From Acridotheres tristis (taxonomy: Eukaryota > Chordata > Aves > Passeriformes > Sturnidae): a DNA stretch of 64,000 bases. A model generated the notes under the pieces. The model made no database searches and was not told the DNA's origin. It was given only the letters and a program-made list of their open reading frames with translations. Of the stretch, positions 1 through 12,829 are shown piece after piece; the first letter of the stretch is position 1; every line of letters starts with the position of its first letter. The translations under genes and the position numbers were made by a program. Where the stretch lies: the NCBI GenBank assembly GCA_037013685.1, contig CM072892.1, positions 2,666,001 to 2,730,000 of the forward strand, written 5' to 3'.

Positions 1-263
1 ACAGGGGATGGAGTGACAGGACACAGGGAATGGCTTCCCACTGCCAGAGGGCAGGGATGGATGGGATATTGGGAAGGAATTCTTCCCTGTGAGGGTGGTG
101 AGCCCTGGCACAGGGTGCCCAGAGAAGCTGTGGCTGCCCCTGGATCCCTGGAATTGTCCAAGGCCAGGCTGGATGGGGCTTGGAGCAGCCTGGGACAGTG
201 GAAGGTGTCCCTGCCCAAATGGGGTTTGAGCTCTTTTCCAACCCAAACCCTTCCAGGGCTCTA
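1..263 (+). mobile_element. CR1 LINE 3' end, plus orientation
   Basis: The order of signatures is that of the CR1 sense strand: AGGACACAGGGAATGGCTTC, GGGATATTGGGAAGGAATTC, CACAGGGTGCCCAGAGAAGC, GCTTGGAGCAGCCTGGGACA, then the terminal CCAACCCAAACC near 240. It is 5'-truncated by the window edge. CR1 elements characteristically end in this 3' UTR, and no ORF2 remains. Confidence 0.85.
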
Positions 264-1051
264 TTAAACGAGCTGTACACATCTAAGGGTCACAAGAAAT
301 CACTGCCACCCTTCCAGACAAGGAACCCCCCAGGTGAAGGCAGCAGGGATGTGGAAGCTCAGGGAGCTCCAGGAGCCCAAGCCCAGCAGCAACACCCTCG
401 GGAAAGGGAAGCACGGCGCTTCCTTCCCGGCCTCAAAAATAAACCCTGCTCCTGCTCCCCCACCTTTCCCTGCAGCCTGAACCCAAACCTCTGGAGCCTG
501 GGAGGGCTGGCAAACCCAGCTGTGATTTTTTTTTTTTTTTTTTTAATTATTTTTCCAGGAAGAACGTGGTGTTGCATTTGCCTCCCAGAACTGTGCCAAG
601 AGGCAGCGACGTGCACGAGTGAAATTCAAAATGTTTTATACAGCAAAACCCACGGAGCTGCTCCCCTTGGAAAGCCATTCACACAGTCCTGGGAATGTGA
701 GAGGCATCTGAAATCACACAAATGGCTGCAGAGAGCTCTGTGAGGACAGAGCAGTGAGAGCAGGAGTGAAGGGCTGCTCTACAAAGTGTTTTAAACCTGG
801 AACATCCTCAGCTTTCAATCCACGCCGGCGCCTGGCCACAGTTGCTTGTCCGGCACGAATTACAATTGCAGATTTTAATTCCCACCAGCCACCACTAAAT
901 TGCCACCTAGAATCCAAGCAGCAGTAAGTGAGAATTGAGATGCACACGGGGTGTGTTTTAATTCTGGGCTTGCTGAACACAATCAGCATTCAAGCAGCAA
1001 GGCTGGATCTGGGTGAAGGGCAAAGAAAATCGAGGCAGCCCTGCCTGAGAG

Positions 1052-1090
1052 CCCATTTATCCCATTTATCCCATTTATCCCATTTATCCC
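1052..1090. repeat. 9-bp tandem repeat (CCCATTTAT), 4.3 copies
   Basis: Four perfect consecutive copies of CCCATTTAT followed by CCC. It is a short minisatellite inside the FERMT2 intron. Confidence 0.9.
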
Positions 1091-2019
1091 AGGACTTGGC
1101 TGCTCCCAAAAGCTCTCCCTCTGCCAATCCACGGTTTTTTCAAGTCCCTTTCCTGCTGCAGCAGCTATTGAAGCTCCTTCCTGCAGAAGCTCTGCTGTCA
1201 CTTGGCAGCTTCTCTGGGCCAGCTTAGGACTTCCAAGCAGTAGGATACAAGTCTCCAGCACTGTATAAACACCGTATTTTCCTTGTTATTTTGGGATATC
1301 CCCTGGTGCAGATGGCCTCTCCTTCCCTGCACTGCTCAGGACAACACAGCCCTGATAGGACTGAATAAATCTCATTTTTTTCCCCCTTCCCAGTGCATGG
1401 TTGAATCCCACTGGATGGGTTTTTGGAAGGCAGGGGTGGCTCCCACCTCTGGGAGAGGCTTTCCTGGGGTGGCCCCAGGTTCCCTTTCACTCCCACATTC
1501 AGGATTAAATCCACAGGGCAGCCAAGATCCTGCAAATGCCTCCAACAACTTAACACTGGAGGTTAATAATAAATAATTAAAAAGCTGCATGAGCTCGAGG
1601 AGGTACAGTGGGAATTCTGCAAGCCTGCCTGGGTCGGATCATGGATTTTTGGTGGATTTTTGGAAGCAGAGGATTTGCAGCTGATGCTGTTTCCCCTGGA
1701 ATTCTCTCCACTTTCAGAGAGTCAGAGGAAGCAGCTGGAGCAGAGGCTGCAGCTCATTCCTTAATTAGAAATGATGGCTTTTAGAGCCATGGATTCAAGT
1801 CTTCAGCATTCCCACAGGAACAATCCAACAGGACCATCCCCCTCTGGAGCAAAAGATGCCAGAGCCAAAAGCCATCCATCCCACTGGGGGGTTTTCCACA
1901 GGAGCAGAATTCACTCCACAGCTTTCCCAGGGGTGGGATTAATCAGGATTATCCCTGCTCTGGTCTAGGCACACTTGGGAAACTGAAGTGGCAAAATGCC
2001 TTTCCATTATCTCAATTTT

Positions 2020-2365
2020 ATATATATTAAAAAAAAAAAAATTACAAATATATATATATAATATATAAATATATCTATCGATTATATAACTATACAATAT
2101 TATATTATATATCATATAGTTATTATATATGTCTATATATGTCTATAAACATCTATTATATATACATAATATATATAAAATATATAAGATATATTATGCA
2201 TATAAACATACACATAAACATTTACCCCATATATATATGCATATACAAAAGAGACAAAACAATTATATGCATATATAATTATAGATAAACACACAAAATC
2301 AATGCATATAAAAATATATACACACACACATACATATATATTTATATATTATATATATCTCCAAG
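2020..2365. repeat. AT-rich (TA)n-type degenerate microsatellite
   Basis: About 345 bp consist almost only of A and T, with ATATAT runs, interspersed CATA/ACACAC steps and an initial A run. It has many self-complementary stretches. It lies within the FERMT2 intron. Confidence 0.85.
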
Positions 2366-3348
2366 ATACAGTGCAGGGACTGAAACCAACTCAGAAGCAA
2401 AGCACTTCTCTTGCAAAAAAAGTCATTTTTTGTATTTGATAATCTACACAAAATATTTTTGTATTGGATAATCTACATGTTTTTGTGAACAAGTTGTATA
2501 TATTTGTATTTGTATACATTTGCATACAAATTTGCATTTGTACACAAGTTTTCCACCTTTTCACCGAGTTTGGTGCAGATGAGCTGAAACTCCTTGAGGG
2601 TTTTTAGAAGAAAATTAAAATAAAAGCGGCTACTTTTTTTTTTTTTTTTTTGGTGATTTTTGGATCTTAAAATTAATAATGCGCTTCAGACTGAACTGAA
2701 AAAAAATGGCAGATGTGGACAAAAAAAGCACTGAGTGCAGGCAGCTGATTAAAGCTCCTTTAAACACAAATTCCTGCTGATAACACCTTAATCCAGCCCT
2801 CCAAGCCCCAGCTGGGTGTTGGCTGCACCCACACCCCTCTTGGGAAGCTGCAGGAGGGGAAAAAAAAAAAAAATCCTTCAAAGGAAAAAAGAGAATTCCA
2901 GCAAGAAATAGCTGGGAATGCCCTGGGTGAGCTCAGGGATGGGGGATTCCCTCTCCTGCTCCATTGGGATGCAGTGAATGGAAAACAAGGTAAAAGGATA
3001 TTAAAAAAACTTGGGGAGGAGAGAAATTTTAGGCTGAAAGCAGAAAAAAAAAGAGAAAAAACCATCAAAATTCACTGCACTGAACCTTGTGTGGTTGCTT
3101 TGGTGGATTTTCCTTTTCTGTGTATCCAGGAAGGTGGAAGGAACAACCTTACAGCACTAACAAAATCAGGGAAGAGGGAAAATATTCCTAAAACATCCAG
3201 AAATATTTTTTAAAAATGCTAATTTATGCATGGAACAGGGTGGGGAAGGGCAAGGATAAAGAAGAGGAAAGGGGGAAGAAGGGGAACAGGGGGAAAAAGG
3301 AGAAAAAGAGGAAAAAAGAGATGGAAAGGAAAGGAAAAAGGAAGGGAA

Positions 3349-3520
3349 AAAGGAAAGGAAAGGAAAGGAAAGGAAAGGAAAGGAAAGGAAAGGAAAGGAA
3401 AGGAAAGGAAAGGAAAGGAAAGGAAAGGAAAGGAAAGGAAAGGAAAGGAAAGGAAAGGAAAGGAAAGGAAAGGAAAGGAAAGGAAAGGAAAGGAAAGGAA
3501 AGGAAAGGAAAGGAAAGGAA
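3349..3520. repeat. (GGAAA)n pentanucleotide array, about 34 copies
   Basis: An uninterrupted GGAAA array of about 170 bp, preceded by about 110 bp of degenerate purine sequence (3240-3348). The right end abuts a CR1-like 3' end, so the array probably grew from a LINE tail. The purine strand is plus, so FERMT2 pre-mRNA would carry the TTTCC strand. Confidence 0.95.
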
Positions 3521-3595
3521 GAATATCTTGAATTGGCAGGGATAAACAAGGATCATCAAGCCCAACTCCTGGCCCTGGACACCTCAATAACTAAG
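3521..3595 (-). mobile_element. CR1-like 3' end fragment next to GGAAA array
   Basis: Reads GAATATCTTGAATTGGCAGG then AAGGATCATCAAGCCCAACT and CCTGGCCCTGGACA. This resembles the antisense 3' end of the CR1 subfamily that reads 'gagttggaaggga ... aaggatcatc'. It is short and diverged. Confidence 0.5.
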
Positions 3596-4360
3596 AGAGT
3601 TAGTGAAGGTCTCAAAGATGCTAAAGATTTTTCTTAAAAAATACATATTTATTTCTATTTATTCATAGGGGTTATATATTCATTTTCTAGAAATATATAT
3701 ATGAAGTGTAACACTCATATACCTGTGTAGCTGAACCCACTGCTCCCTCCCTCCAACCTCCTCACTGCTCCCACTGACCTCTGGAAATCTGGATTCCTTT
3801 AAACATGCCAAAGCCACTCCTTCCAGGATAATTATGGAGCAAAAAAAAAAAAAAAAATTAAAAACAGAGTTCTTTTCATTTATCACGAGTCCAGCAGAAA
3901 TGCTGATGTGTTTGTTGGGTGACACAGTTGCTGTCTTGGGGCAAAATCTGTAATTTTAGGAAAATATGAGTGTTCTGGAGTGCACTGGAACACAGTCCCC
4001 TCCACCCTCCATTTAATTGCAGAGCAAAGTTCAAAATGGAACAAAAATCCCTCCAGCCTCTGGTCACAACACTTGAGAAATTATACTTTGAAATGAGGAG
4101 ATAAACAGCCCATAAAATTATCATCAGATTGATGAAATAAAGCTGCAGCCAGGACAAGCTGATGCTCCTGGAGCTAATGGGACTTGAGAGGGGTTTTAAT
4201 CAAATCTCCCCCATGCACTTGACACCTGCTGTGGAAAATATCCTGTACAGCAGCCAGGCTGCAGCCACCACCTGTGGAAGGGATTTTATCCATGGGTAAC
4301 ACAGAATGGCACCTGAAATTCTCCTGGATCTGCCACCATGGGCAACTGTCACCGTTGTTT

Positions 4361-4909
4361 TCATGGAATCCTGGAGTGGTTTGGGTTGGAAGGGACATTA
4401 AAGCTCATCCAGTTCCAGCCCTGCCATGGCAGGGACACTTTCCCCTATCCCAGATTGCTCCAAGTCCCATCCAGCCTGGCCTGGGACACTGCCAGGGATC
4501 CAGGGGCAGCCACAGCTTCTCTGGGCACCCTGAGCCAGCCCCACATAGAGAATTCCTTCCCAATATCCCAATATCCATCCCTGCCCTCTGGCAGTGGGAA
4601 TCCAATTCCTGTGTCCTGTCCCTCCATCCCTTGTCCCCAGTCCCTCTCCAGCTCTCCTGGAGCCCCTTTAGGCTCTGCAAGGGGCTCTGAGCTCTCCCTG
4701 GATCCTTCTCCTCTCCAGGTGAACATTCCCAGCTCTCCCAGCCTGGCTCCAGCCCTTGGAGCAGCTCTGTGGCCTCCTCTGGATTTGCTGCAGCAGCTCC
4801 ATGTCCTTCCTATGAGGATCCCAGATCTGGATGCATCAAAGTCCAAAGCAGAAGGAACAAGACACCTGCAGCCTCCTCCTGCCTTGTGTTTACAGCAGGA
4901 ATGAGCTGG
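4361..4909 (-). mobile_element. CR1 LINE 3' end, minus orientation, about 550 bp
   Basis: Starts with the antisense terminus TGGTTTGGGTTGGAAGGGAC and continues through CCATGGCAGGGACAC, CAGCCACAGCTTCTCTGGGC, the CCTGTCCCTCCATCCCTTGT block and AGGGGCTCTGAGCTCTCCC. The far end shares CAGCCTCCTCCTGCC and a following GTGTTTACA with the copy ending near 10592, so both preserve the same longer stretch of the element. Confidence 0.85.
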
Positions 4910-5767
4910 GATTAAAAATCTCCTCTCTTCAAAATCATCCCCCCCTTGTCCTATCACTATCTGCCCCTGCAAAAGTTTCATCCTACTTTATTTTCAGGAA
5001 AACAAATGGTCAGGAGAAGATCCACACCCATCCACGGAGGTGCCCAAAAAAGGGTGGACCTGTGCTGGAATTTCTGTCAGAGAAGAATATTTCTTGCATG
5101 AAAAATAGTTTGACTTAATAAAGTAAAAACCGAGCACCAAACAAACACGGACAAAAGGAGCCTTGTTCCCAACTCTGTGATTCCATGAGCACGTCCCAGC
5201 TCAGGAGATCTCCCTCTGCCAGGGCACAGGCTCATGGCAAAGCCCTGACGTCAAAGCCCCGTGTAAAGGCACAGAGCGATTCAAGAACAAGGGAAAAAAG
5301 GAGGAGGGAGGGGGAAAAAAAAAAAAAAGCCCATGGAGGAGACTGAGCACATTGGGATGCAATGCTGCATGTGGATGTTCCATGTGTCTGTCCTTGCTCA
5401 GGGAAATTACAGAGTGTCTGCTGCTAACGAGGGAACGATCTAAGGCACTGCTGGAAAAACAAGTGGGATTCTTTTACTGCCTTTTATTGGGATTCTAAGT
5501 CAGCTTTGCAATGGAAAATCCATGTCTTGACGAGGCAGGGGTGGTAACTTGAGTCCTGAAGAGCTGATACATCAACACCAACTATCCCAAAAAGCTGCTC
5601 CTTGTAGTGCAGGATTCAAGATGCTCAGCCCATGGGATACAGGGAGAAGAGCAAATCCTAACAAGGCTGAAAGCCACTGTTTTTCTAAAGTAAACTCCAG
5701 GAAGGAAGCTCTCTCCAGTGTTAATAGGATTGCTCAATTAGCTTACTTGAAAGTTTATTAACTTGGA

Positions 5768-5876
5768 TTGTATCTTATTCCACCCCCCTGCCATGGGCAG
5801 GGACACCTCCCACTATCCCTGCTTGCTCCAGGCCCCCTCCAGCCTGGCCTTGGACACTTCCAGGGATGTGGCATCA
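5768..5876 (-). mobile_element. CR1 fragment
   Basis: Contains CCATGGGCAGGGACACCTCC and CCAGCCTGGCCTTGGACACT followed by TTCCAGGGAT. The terminal 30 bp of the element is missing. Confidence 0.75.
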
Positions 5877-6857
5877 CGTTTTCCTGCAAAATTTTCCCTG
5901 TAATTTTTAGCTTTTTGGATATTTGGTGGCTATATGTTCAATTTAAATGCTTGCATAGCCATACCCAATCCTATCTAAACCCTTGAGTAGAGAGAGAAGT
6001 TTTCCAGTGATGCTGAACCCAGCTGGAATATTGGGAAACTCTCCAGAGCAGCCAAAAGCTGAGCTCACCTCAGCTCCCCAGCACCTCCAGCACTGATGGG
6101 CTCAGGAAGGTCTTTGCCAGTGCTGTGCAGAATTCCTTTAAATCCCTGCACCAGCAACCCAGGGAAATGTGGATAACTCATTTTTCTATGGCACGGTACA
6201 AAGGAAAGCAAGGGTGCATTAGTATTTGTTTAATTGGATTTTTTTTTTTGAAACAGGATCTTCACAACCTGATTTTGCCAATTGCTCCCCACCATTCATC
6301 AAGCAGCCCTCCAGAGGAGGCTTTCAGTGGCTGCTCCTGCCTCCATGGAATCATGAGAAATGACAGAAAACTCGATTAAAAAATGTGGTTTCAAAGGAAG
6401 GAAGGAAGGAAGGAAGAAGGAAAAGCACTTCTCCAGGGAGCTGTCCTGAGGAGCCCCAGATCACACTCCCTTCCCTCTCCAAAAAGGACAAGTGTCCCAG
6501 GGTGACAGCAGCCTGCAGTCCTGACTCATCCCCAAGGAATGTGCAAGCCAGAGGAGCTGGTCCTGCCAAAAAGACATCACACCCAGTAAAGGAGCCAGAG
6601 GACACGTCCTGGGAGGGATGATGCATCAGGCAGGGAAAGCAGGATGATGGGCAACCTGAATTCCCAACCTTGAATTCCCAACCTCTCACCAGGCAATTCC
6701 CCAAGTGCTTTAAGGATGGTTAATCCCTGGTTAAAGCTTAGACCTCTGCAAAGTGACTTTTGGAGCCCTGAGGAGACCTCAGGCAGCCTCACCCCACTCC
6801 ATCATTTTAAGTGTTGGTCCTTCTCTTACAGATGCACATGGGACCATGGCTGGAAGA

Positions 6858-7033
6858 ACAGGGCACTGGCACAGGGTGCCCAGAGCAGCTGTGGCTGTCC
6901 CTGCATCCCTGGAAGTGTCCAAGGCCAGGCTGGACAAGGTTTGGAGCAAGCTGGGACAGTGGAAGGTGTCCCTGCCCATGGCAGGGGTGGAATGAGATGT
7001 TCCCTCCCAACCCAAACCATTCCAGGATTTCTT
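6858..7033 (+). mobile_element. CR1 LINE 3' end, plus orientation
   Basis: Shows CACAGGGTGCCCAGAGCAGC, GGAAGTGTCCAAGGCCAGGC, CATGGCAGGGG and the 3' terminus CCAACCCAAACCATTCCAGG. Confidence 0.85.
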
Positions 7034-8464
7034 TTTGGTTCTGCCTGTTGCCCCAAGTTCATTAATGAACACAAAACACTCGTAAAGGACTTTAACACCT
7101 CCAGCCTGGATCACCCAGCACAGGCCCAAGTCCTGGCTCTAAAGCCCTGGGGCAGGACATGAGGGAAGGGGACAATTCCTGCTGCAGAAGCTCTGGAGAT
7201 GCACAAAGCTCTGTGGAGCACCAGCCAGCAAGGGAAGCTGAGCAGGACAAGGACAAAGTTTCTTCCAGGCAATTTCATAAAGCCTCAACTTTCTAATTGA
7301 ATTGGAGTTTCAGCAATTAGCTCTTCCCAAAGCAATGTGCCTGCAGGGGAAAAGAAAGACAACAACCTCCAGCCAAGCAGGTGTAATGAGCTGGGAAGAA
7401 ATTTAAAATCCATTGGCAAGATGCATTTTTTGGGTGCTGTCAGGATGTTCTGCAAGCTGAAAATCAGCTGAGGTTGTAAAGGGGAAGGTTTCTGCAGCTG
7501 CTGGTGTGGTTGGTTTTTTTTATGTGCATCCCCTCCCAGAGCTGTTCTCAACCTGTTGGCCAAATTCAGCCACAATTTACCCAAAAGTGGAGGTTTCCCA
7601 AGATCCCACCTGGTCTGGAAGAGTGGGATCAGTGCTGGCACAGGGCCATGCCATGCACACAGCTCCCAGCTGAGGGTCACACCTGGATGGCCACAGAGTG
7701 GGAGCTGCACCCAGAGGTGTTGCAACCTCACTGGAAAATGAGTGAATGAAAGAAAAACTAAGATCAGTTCTCCAGAAATGCAAAATAAATAAATAAAGCA
7801 AAGCTTTCCTCTGGTTTTCTGGGCACTTCTCATGGTCTCTCCCAACAGTTCTACCTGGTAGAAGCTTCAGCCTGGATGAGAGCAACGTGACAAGAGCAAA
7901 CCTAGGCAAGAAAACTAAACTACAGCAACTCTGCTAAAATTCCATCCAACAGGAATTTGGGGGCCTCAGCATTTTTCCAAATTACACACCATAAACCCCT
8001 GAAAGCCACTGGAACATTCAGAACTGAAACATTCTCAGCCAGCTGAGTTTTGCTCAGTTTTGTTCCTCTGCCCCTTTGTAAGCAATCAGTTAATTCACAT
8101 TTCAGCATGAAAATGAAAAAATGCAGCTCCTCCAAGATGTTTTTTTGATACCACAAGACTTTCCCAGGGCTGGAAGTCAGTGAGCTCCACAAGGGCTGTA
8201 AATCTCCTTCCTTCCCCTCATCTGTCAGAAAAACCACCACTAAAAAAACTCCCCCAAACACCCAAACCAAGAGCAGGCAGTGTTGGTGTCCCTGGTGATG
8301 TTGAAACAACTGAAGTTTGCAGTGCAAATAATTCCTCATCTTTCCCAACTCAGCAAACATTCCCCACATCTACAATTTCAGGCAGTTATCCACAACCCCC
8401 TTTTTTTTTTCTTTTTTTTATCACATCAAAGAACAAGGGTTAAAATCCAGGTGCCTGGTTTGCT

Positions 8465-8596
8465 GAATCATGGAATCACAGAGTGGTTGGGGTTGGAAGG
8501 GACCTTAAAAACCATTTAATTCCACCCCAAGAGACACCTTCCAGTGGACCAGGGTGCTCCAAGTCCAACATGGCCTTGAATATTTCCAGGGATTTT
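8465..8596 (-). mobile_element. CR1 fragment
   Basis: Antisense 3' terminus ATCATGGAATCACAGAGTGG then GGTTGGAAGGGACCTTAAAA. It continues for about 130 bp with the central CATGGCAGGG block eroded. Confidence 0.75.
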
Positions 8597-10042
8597 ATTT
8601 CTTTCCATTTTTTGTATGGTTTAGACTCAGCAGATGCTTGGGTGAAACACAAGCCCTGATGAAGAGGAAAATGGAAGAAAAATGGAAAGGGAAAAAAAAA
8701 AAAGTATTAAAAAAGGGGGAAGTGTGTCAATGTGATGATTTCTATGATTTTTCATTTCCCCACACCAGCTTCCCCACGTGTCTTATGTCAAATTGAAATC
8801 TAAGGGAGCTGGAAGAGGAAACTACTGATTTGGGCTGGGTGGGAGCAGCAAACCCAACAATTTCCTGTCTGTGGTGTGACAAACCCAGGCTCTGGGATCT
8901 GCAGGAACACCAACACGCCTCTCACCCCACACTCCTTCCCCTCCCACCAGGACCTGTGAGCTTGGCCAGGCTTTTCCAGCTAAATCAGATGGCTCACAGC
9001 GACAGAATTTAAAAAAGTAAATAAATAAAAATAAAATTTTTAATTGTTTTGGTCCCTAAAGAATCGTACAAATGTAAATTGCCGTGAGTGCAGCTTGGAG
9101 CTGCCTCTCTGTGGCTTTTACCTCCCCCCACCCTGAATTCCTCATTGGCAGCTCAGCTGAATATTCCACTCAGGCTCACAAAGAGGATTTTATTCGAGCC
9201 AGGATCAATCTGAGCTCACGTAGGAGCTTCCTGGAGTCCAAAGCTGGATGTAAAGGAATGATCTGGCCCCTCACAGATCAATGTGCATGGCCGGGGTGTG
9301 TGCTCACAGCACTGGCACGTTGTCACTTAAATGTCACCAAAAATGTGCTGCCTGCAGGGGTGAGGATGAGCACAGGCCACAAGGGAAGGGATGAATGAAG
9401 TGGCAATATGGAAATGCAGGGAATGGGAGCAGCTCTGCTGGTCTCCTTGAGGACGCTGCTGAAGTGGGAGCATCCAGCAGGGCACCAATTCCAACTGCAA
9501 AATCCAGGTACCAATTCCAACTCAGAACAGCCCAAAATCCTGCCCGGATCTGGAGCAGGATTTGGTTGGTGCTCAGCAGGTGCCAGATCCCCCTCTGTGC
9601 TCACCATCCCACCAGCTGGGCAGGTTTTGCTGTTGAAAAGCTTGGGAAGAAATTTTCCAGGGAAATCTGGAGCGGGATCAGTGCCTGCCCAAACCACAGC
9701 AAACACCACCCCCATGTGTGACACGATTTTGGGCCAAGCTCTGAGCACCCAGCCCCAGAGGGAACACAAACAGGTCCCTGAGGATTGAGTGGCACCCAGG
9801 GTCCTCTCATGGCCATCATGCACTTGGAAAGCAGCACTGAGGAGTGACCAGTGCTGGTTTTGAAGGAAAAAATCCTTCTCATCTCAGGAGCAACTGATGG
9901 ACAATGAGCATCTGTGGATGTCCCAGGTGAAGGTGCCCAGGTGACATTGTGGGCACAGACTGGAGAAACACCCTGAGCTCATGTCTGGCACCAAGCAGTG
10001 ATGTGCTCAGACAGCAAATTCTGGGAAGTGTGGCTACAATCA

Positions 10043-10592
10043 GGGAATCCCAGAATGGTTTGGGCTGGAAGGGAACTTAAAGCTCATCTCATGTCATGGG
10101 AGGTGACAACTTCCACTATCCCAGGCTGCTCCAAGCCCTGTCCAACCTGGTCTGGAACACTTCCAGGGATCCAGGGACAGCCACAGCTTCTCTAGGCAAC
10201 CTGGGCCAGCCCCTCATGGAGAAGAATTTTTTCCCAACATCCCATCCATCTCTGCCCTCTGGCAGTGGAAGCCATTCCCTGTGTCCTGTCCCCCATCCCT
10301 TGTCCCCAGTCCCTCTCCAGCTCTCCTGGAGCCCCTTTAGGCTCTGCAAGGGGCTCTGAGCTCTCCCTGGATCCTTCTCCTCTCCAGGGGAACATTCCCA
10401 GCTCTCCCAGCCTGGCTCCATCCCTTGGAGCATCTCCGTGGCCTCTCTGGATTTGCTGCAGCAGCTCCATGTCCTTTCTGTGCTGGAGTCCCCAGACGGG
10501 GATGCCTCATTCCAGCACAAGGGACAAGGCACCTACAAGACAAGCCCTGCAGCCTCCTCCTGCCTCGTGTTTACAACAGCAATGGGCTGGGA
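10043..10592 (-). mobile_element. CR1 LINE 3' end, minus orientation, about 550 bp
   Basis: Near-duplicate in structure of the copy at 4361-4909: TGGTTTGGGCTGGAAGGGAA, the CCACAGCTTCTCTAGGCAAC block, CCTGTCCCCCATCCCTTGTC, AGGGGCTCTGAGCTCTCCC, then CAGCCTCCTCCTGCCTCGTG. It is 5'-truncated, with no coding domain left. Confidence 0.85.
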
Positions 10593-12829
10593 CAAGGACT
10601 CTGCATTTCTCCCCCATAGCCTTAAGCTGTTTCCAAGAGTTCATTCCAGTTGCAAGGCAAAGAATTTCCCCAGCCAGTCTCACGAGGGCCTGGAGTGTTT
10701 ACAAGCACTGCAAAACCTCAAACACAAACCTGAGCAAATCAATGACGCTGCACTTTGTTGGTGTTTTATTCATAAACCTTTCAGGGGTCCATTAAGGAGA
10801 GGAGACTTCACAGGCAGAACAACACTAATATTTAGAATTGATCTTGCAAGGAATAGAGCTGAAATCTTTGGAAGGTAACACAGCAAAGTCTATTTGATGG
10901 TGAAAAGAGCCCCTGGGGTGAATCCCAGACACGAATCCCAGACACATTTGCAGGCTGAAACCACTTTTAAAAAGAGCTTAAAGTGCTAAAATCAAAACTG
11001 CATGGGACAACTCCTGTGCCAGTCCTCAGGTGACATCCCACCCTCTCCCAGGTGACACAAAGGAGATAATGGAGGAGCTGCCAAAGGGAACAATGCAGGT
11101 TAAACCAGTGACACAAACCCTTATCCCAGCTCCAATTCACAAAAGACCCCAAGGCTTCAGGAGATGTCAACACTGCCTGCCATTGTCAGCCTGTCTGAGG
11201 GCAGAGGGTTTGCTCTGACATTTATCCATGTCAGCTCTCCTGCCCATCCCAGGTCACTAAAATAGGGATGTCACCACACCACCTATCCTTAACCTCTTTT
11301 GGTCCAGAAGGACATCTATGATTCATTTCTTTCACTCATTTATCTATTTTCCTCAGGTACAAGCCCAAAAAGATGCTCCAGCCCCAGGAGCTGGAGCTGC
11401 ATGCCACCCATACCCTGCGTGTAAAAGAATCCCAGAGAGAAATCCACATTTCCATCACAAAACTTCTATCCACAGACTTTCTGAATCTGCTCAGTGCACA
11501 TTTAGGTCATCTGTCTTAGGCTGTGCCTCTGCCAGACACTATTTGTCCCCCCTGCCCCGTTTCTGTCAGCTATTCCTTTATTCCCACGACCAGACAGAGC
11601 ATCCTCCATATATCCCACAGAATTCCATCAATCCCACAGAGCTCCTCCCAAGCATGTTTCAAAAAAAGCAGGATTTTTTTAATTCCATGTGTTTAAAACA
11701 AGTTGACAACAACAATAACCTGCGTTCACTTCCTTCCTTCCTCTGCACCCAGTGATTTTAAGCCTCGCTTTATTTTTTTTTTGTTGGTAAGTCAATAGTG
11801 GCAAAATTCCTAAAAAACCCTGAGAGAGCACCAGGAGTTTCCACTACAGACCCCAGCCCTCACTGAACAACTAAATACTGCTGTTCTTAAAACCTCAGCA
11901 TTTTTTTTTTTTTTTGCTTATTTTTCAGGGACGACTTTGCCAAGAACTTGGCACAGCTCAATTAACGGAGTGGTTTAATCCAGCGGGTGATGAATAACAG
12001 GGGAGCCAACAGGTCATTGCAATTCACTTGAGTTACCAGAATCCCGATCTGCTGCTTGGGCTTTCTCCAAGCCCTGCCTGCAGCAGCCACGGATTTTAAT
12101 TGCCTGTTCCCAAGGAGCCCGACTGCAGCCACTCTGTGCAGGCAGGGACCGAGTCCATGGGATTTATGGATACCTGCAGCCCTGAAGTTTAGGAGGAGAG
12201 ACTTTGCTGGACTCCTCTTTCATCCCAACAGGATATTTACTGCACTCTTTCTCCTACAAGCATCAAGAAATGCTGATGTAAATCAAGATTTTTCCGTTTT
12301 CCAAGCTCTCCTTGCAGCTGGGAGGAGGGAAGGTGATTTTTCCCCTCTGTTCACTGATGCTCCTGCCAGCACACTACAACCACAGTGTGGCTGATCTGCT
12401 GCAGATTCCCACTGATGTCCTAAATGTCCCTGAAACTCCAGGCAGGCCACAGAAATCTCCTTTCCAAAGCCTGCAAGATTCGTCCCAAAGGATGGAGCAG
12501 GCAAACCCCAGCCCAAGGCACTGACCCGCCTTCTTTCCTCCCCTAGGAGTGGAACAGCCCATGGGGGATCCCACAGGGAAACACAGAACTGCAAGGAAAC
12601 TTTATTTTTAGGAAATTTCCTTAAAACTCACAGCAGAAAATCTGCTTGACAGGAGAAGAATAATTTTTTTTAACGCTGAGAGTTTTTAAAGTAAGGAATT
12701 AAACAGAAGAATGACAAGGAGGAAAAGGTTAAAAATGCAGGGGAAGGGTTTCAATGTGGAAAAATTGCAAAATGAATCGAGGCTGGATGAAGGGAGGCAT
12801 TGAGGAGCACGGGAGGATGAGGAACGAGC

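Noticed and set aside
3216..3587. Long Lys/Gly/Glu-rich and Ser/Phe/Pro-rich open frames on both strands
   Set aside because: They are the translation of the GGAAA array, whose period-5 units contain no stop codon. There is no homology or splice signal.
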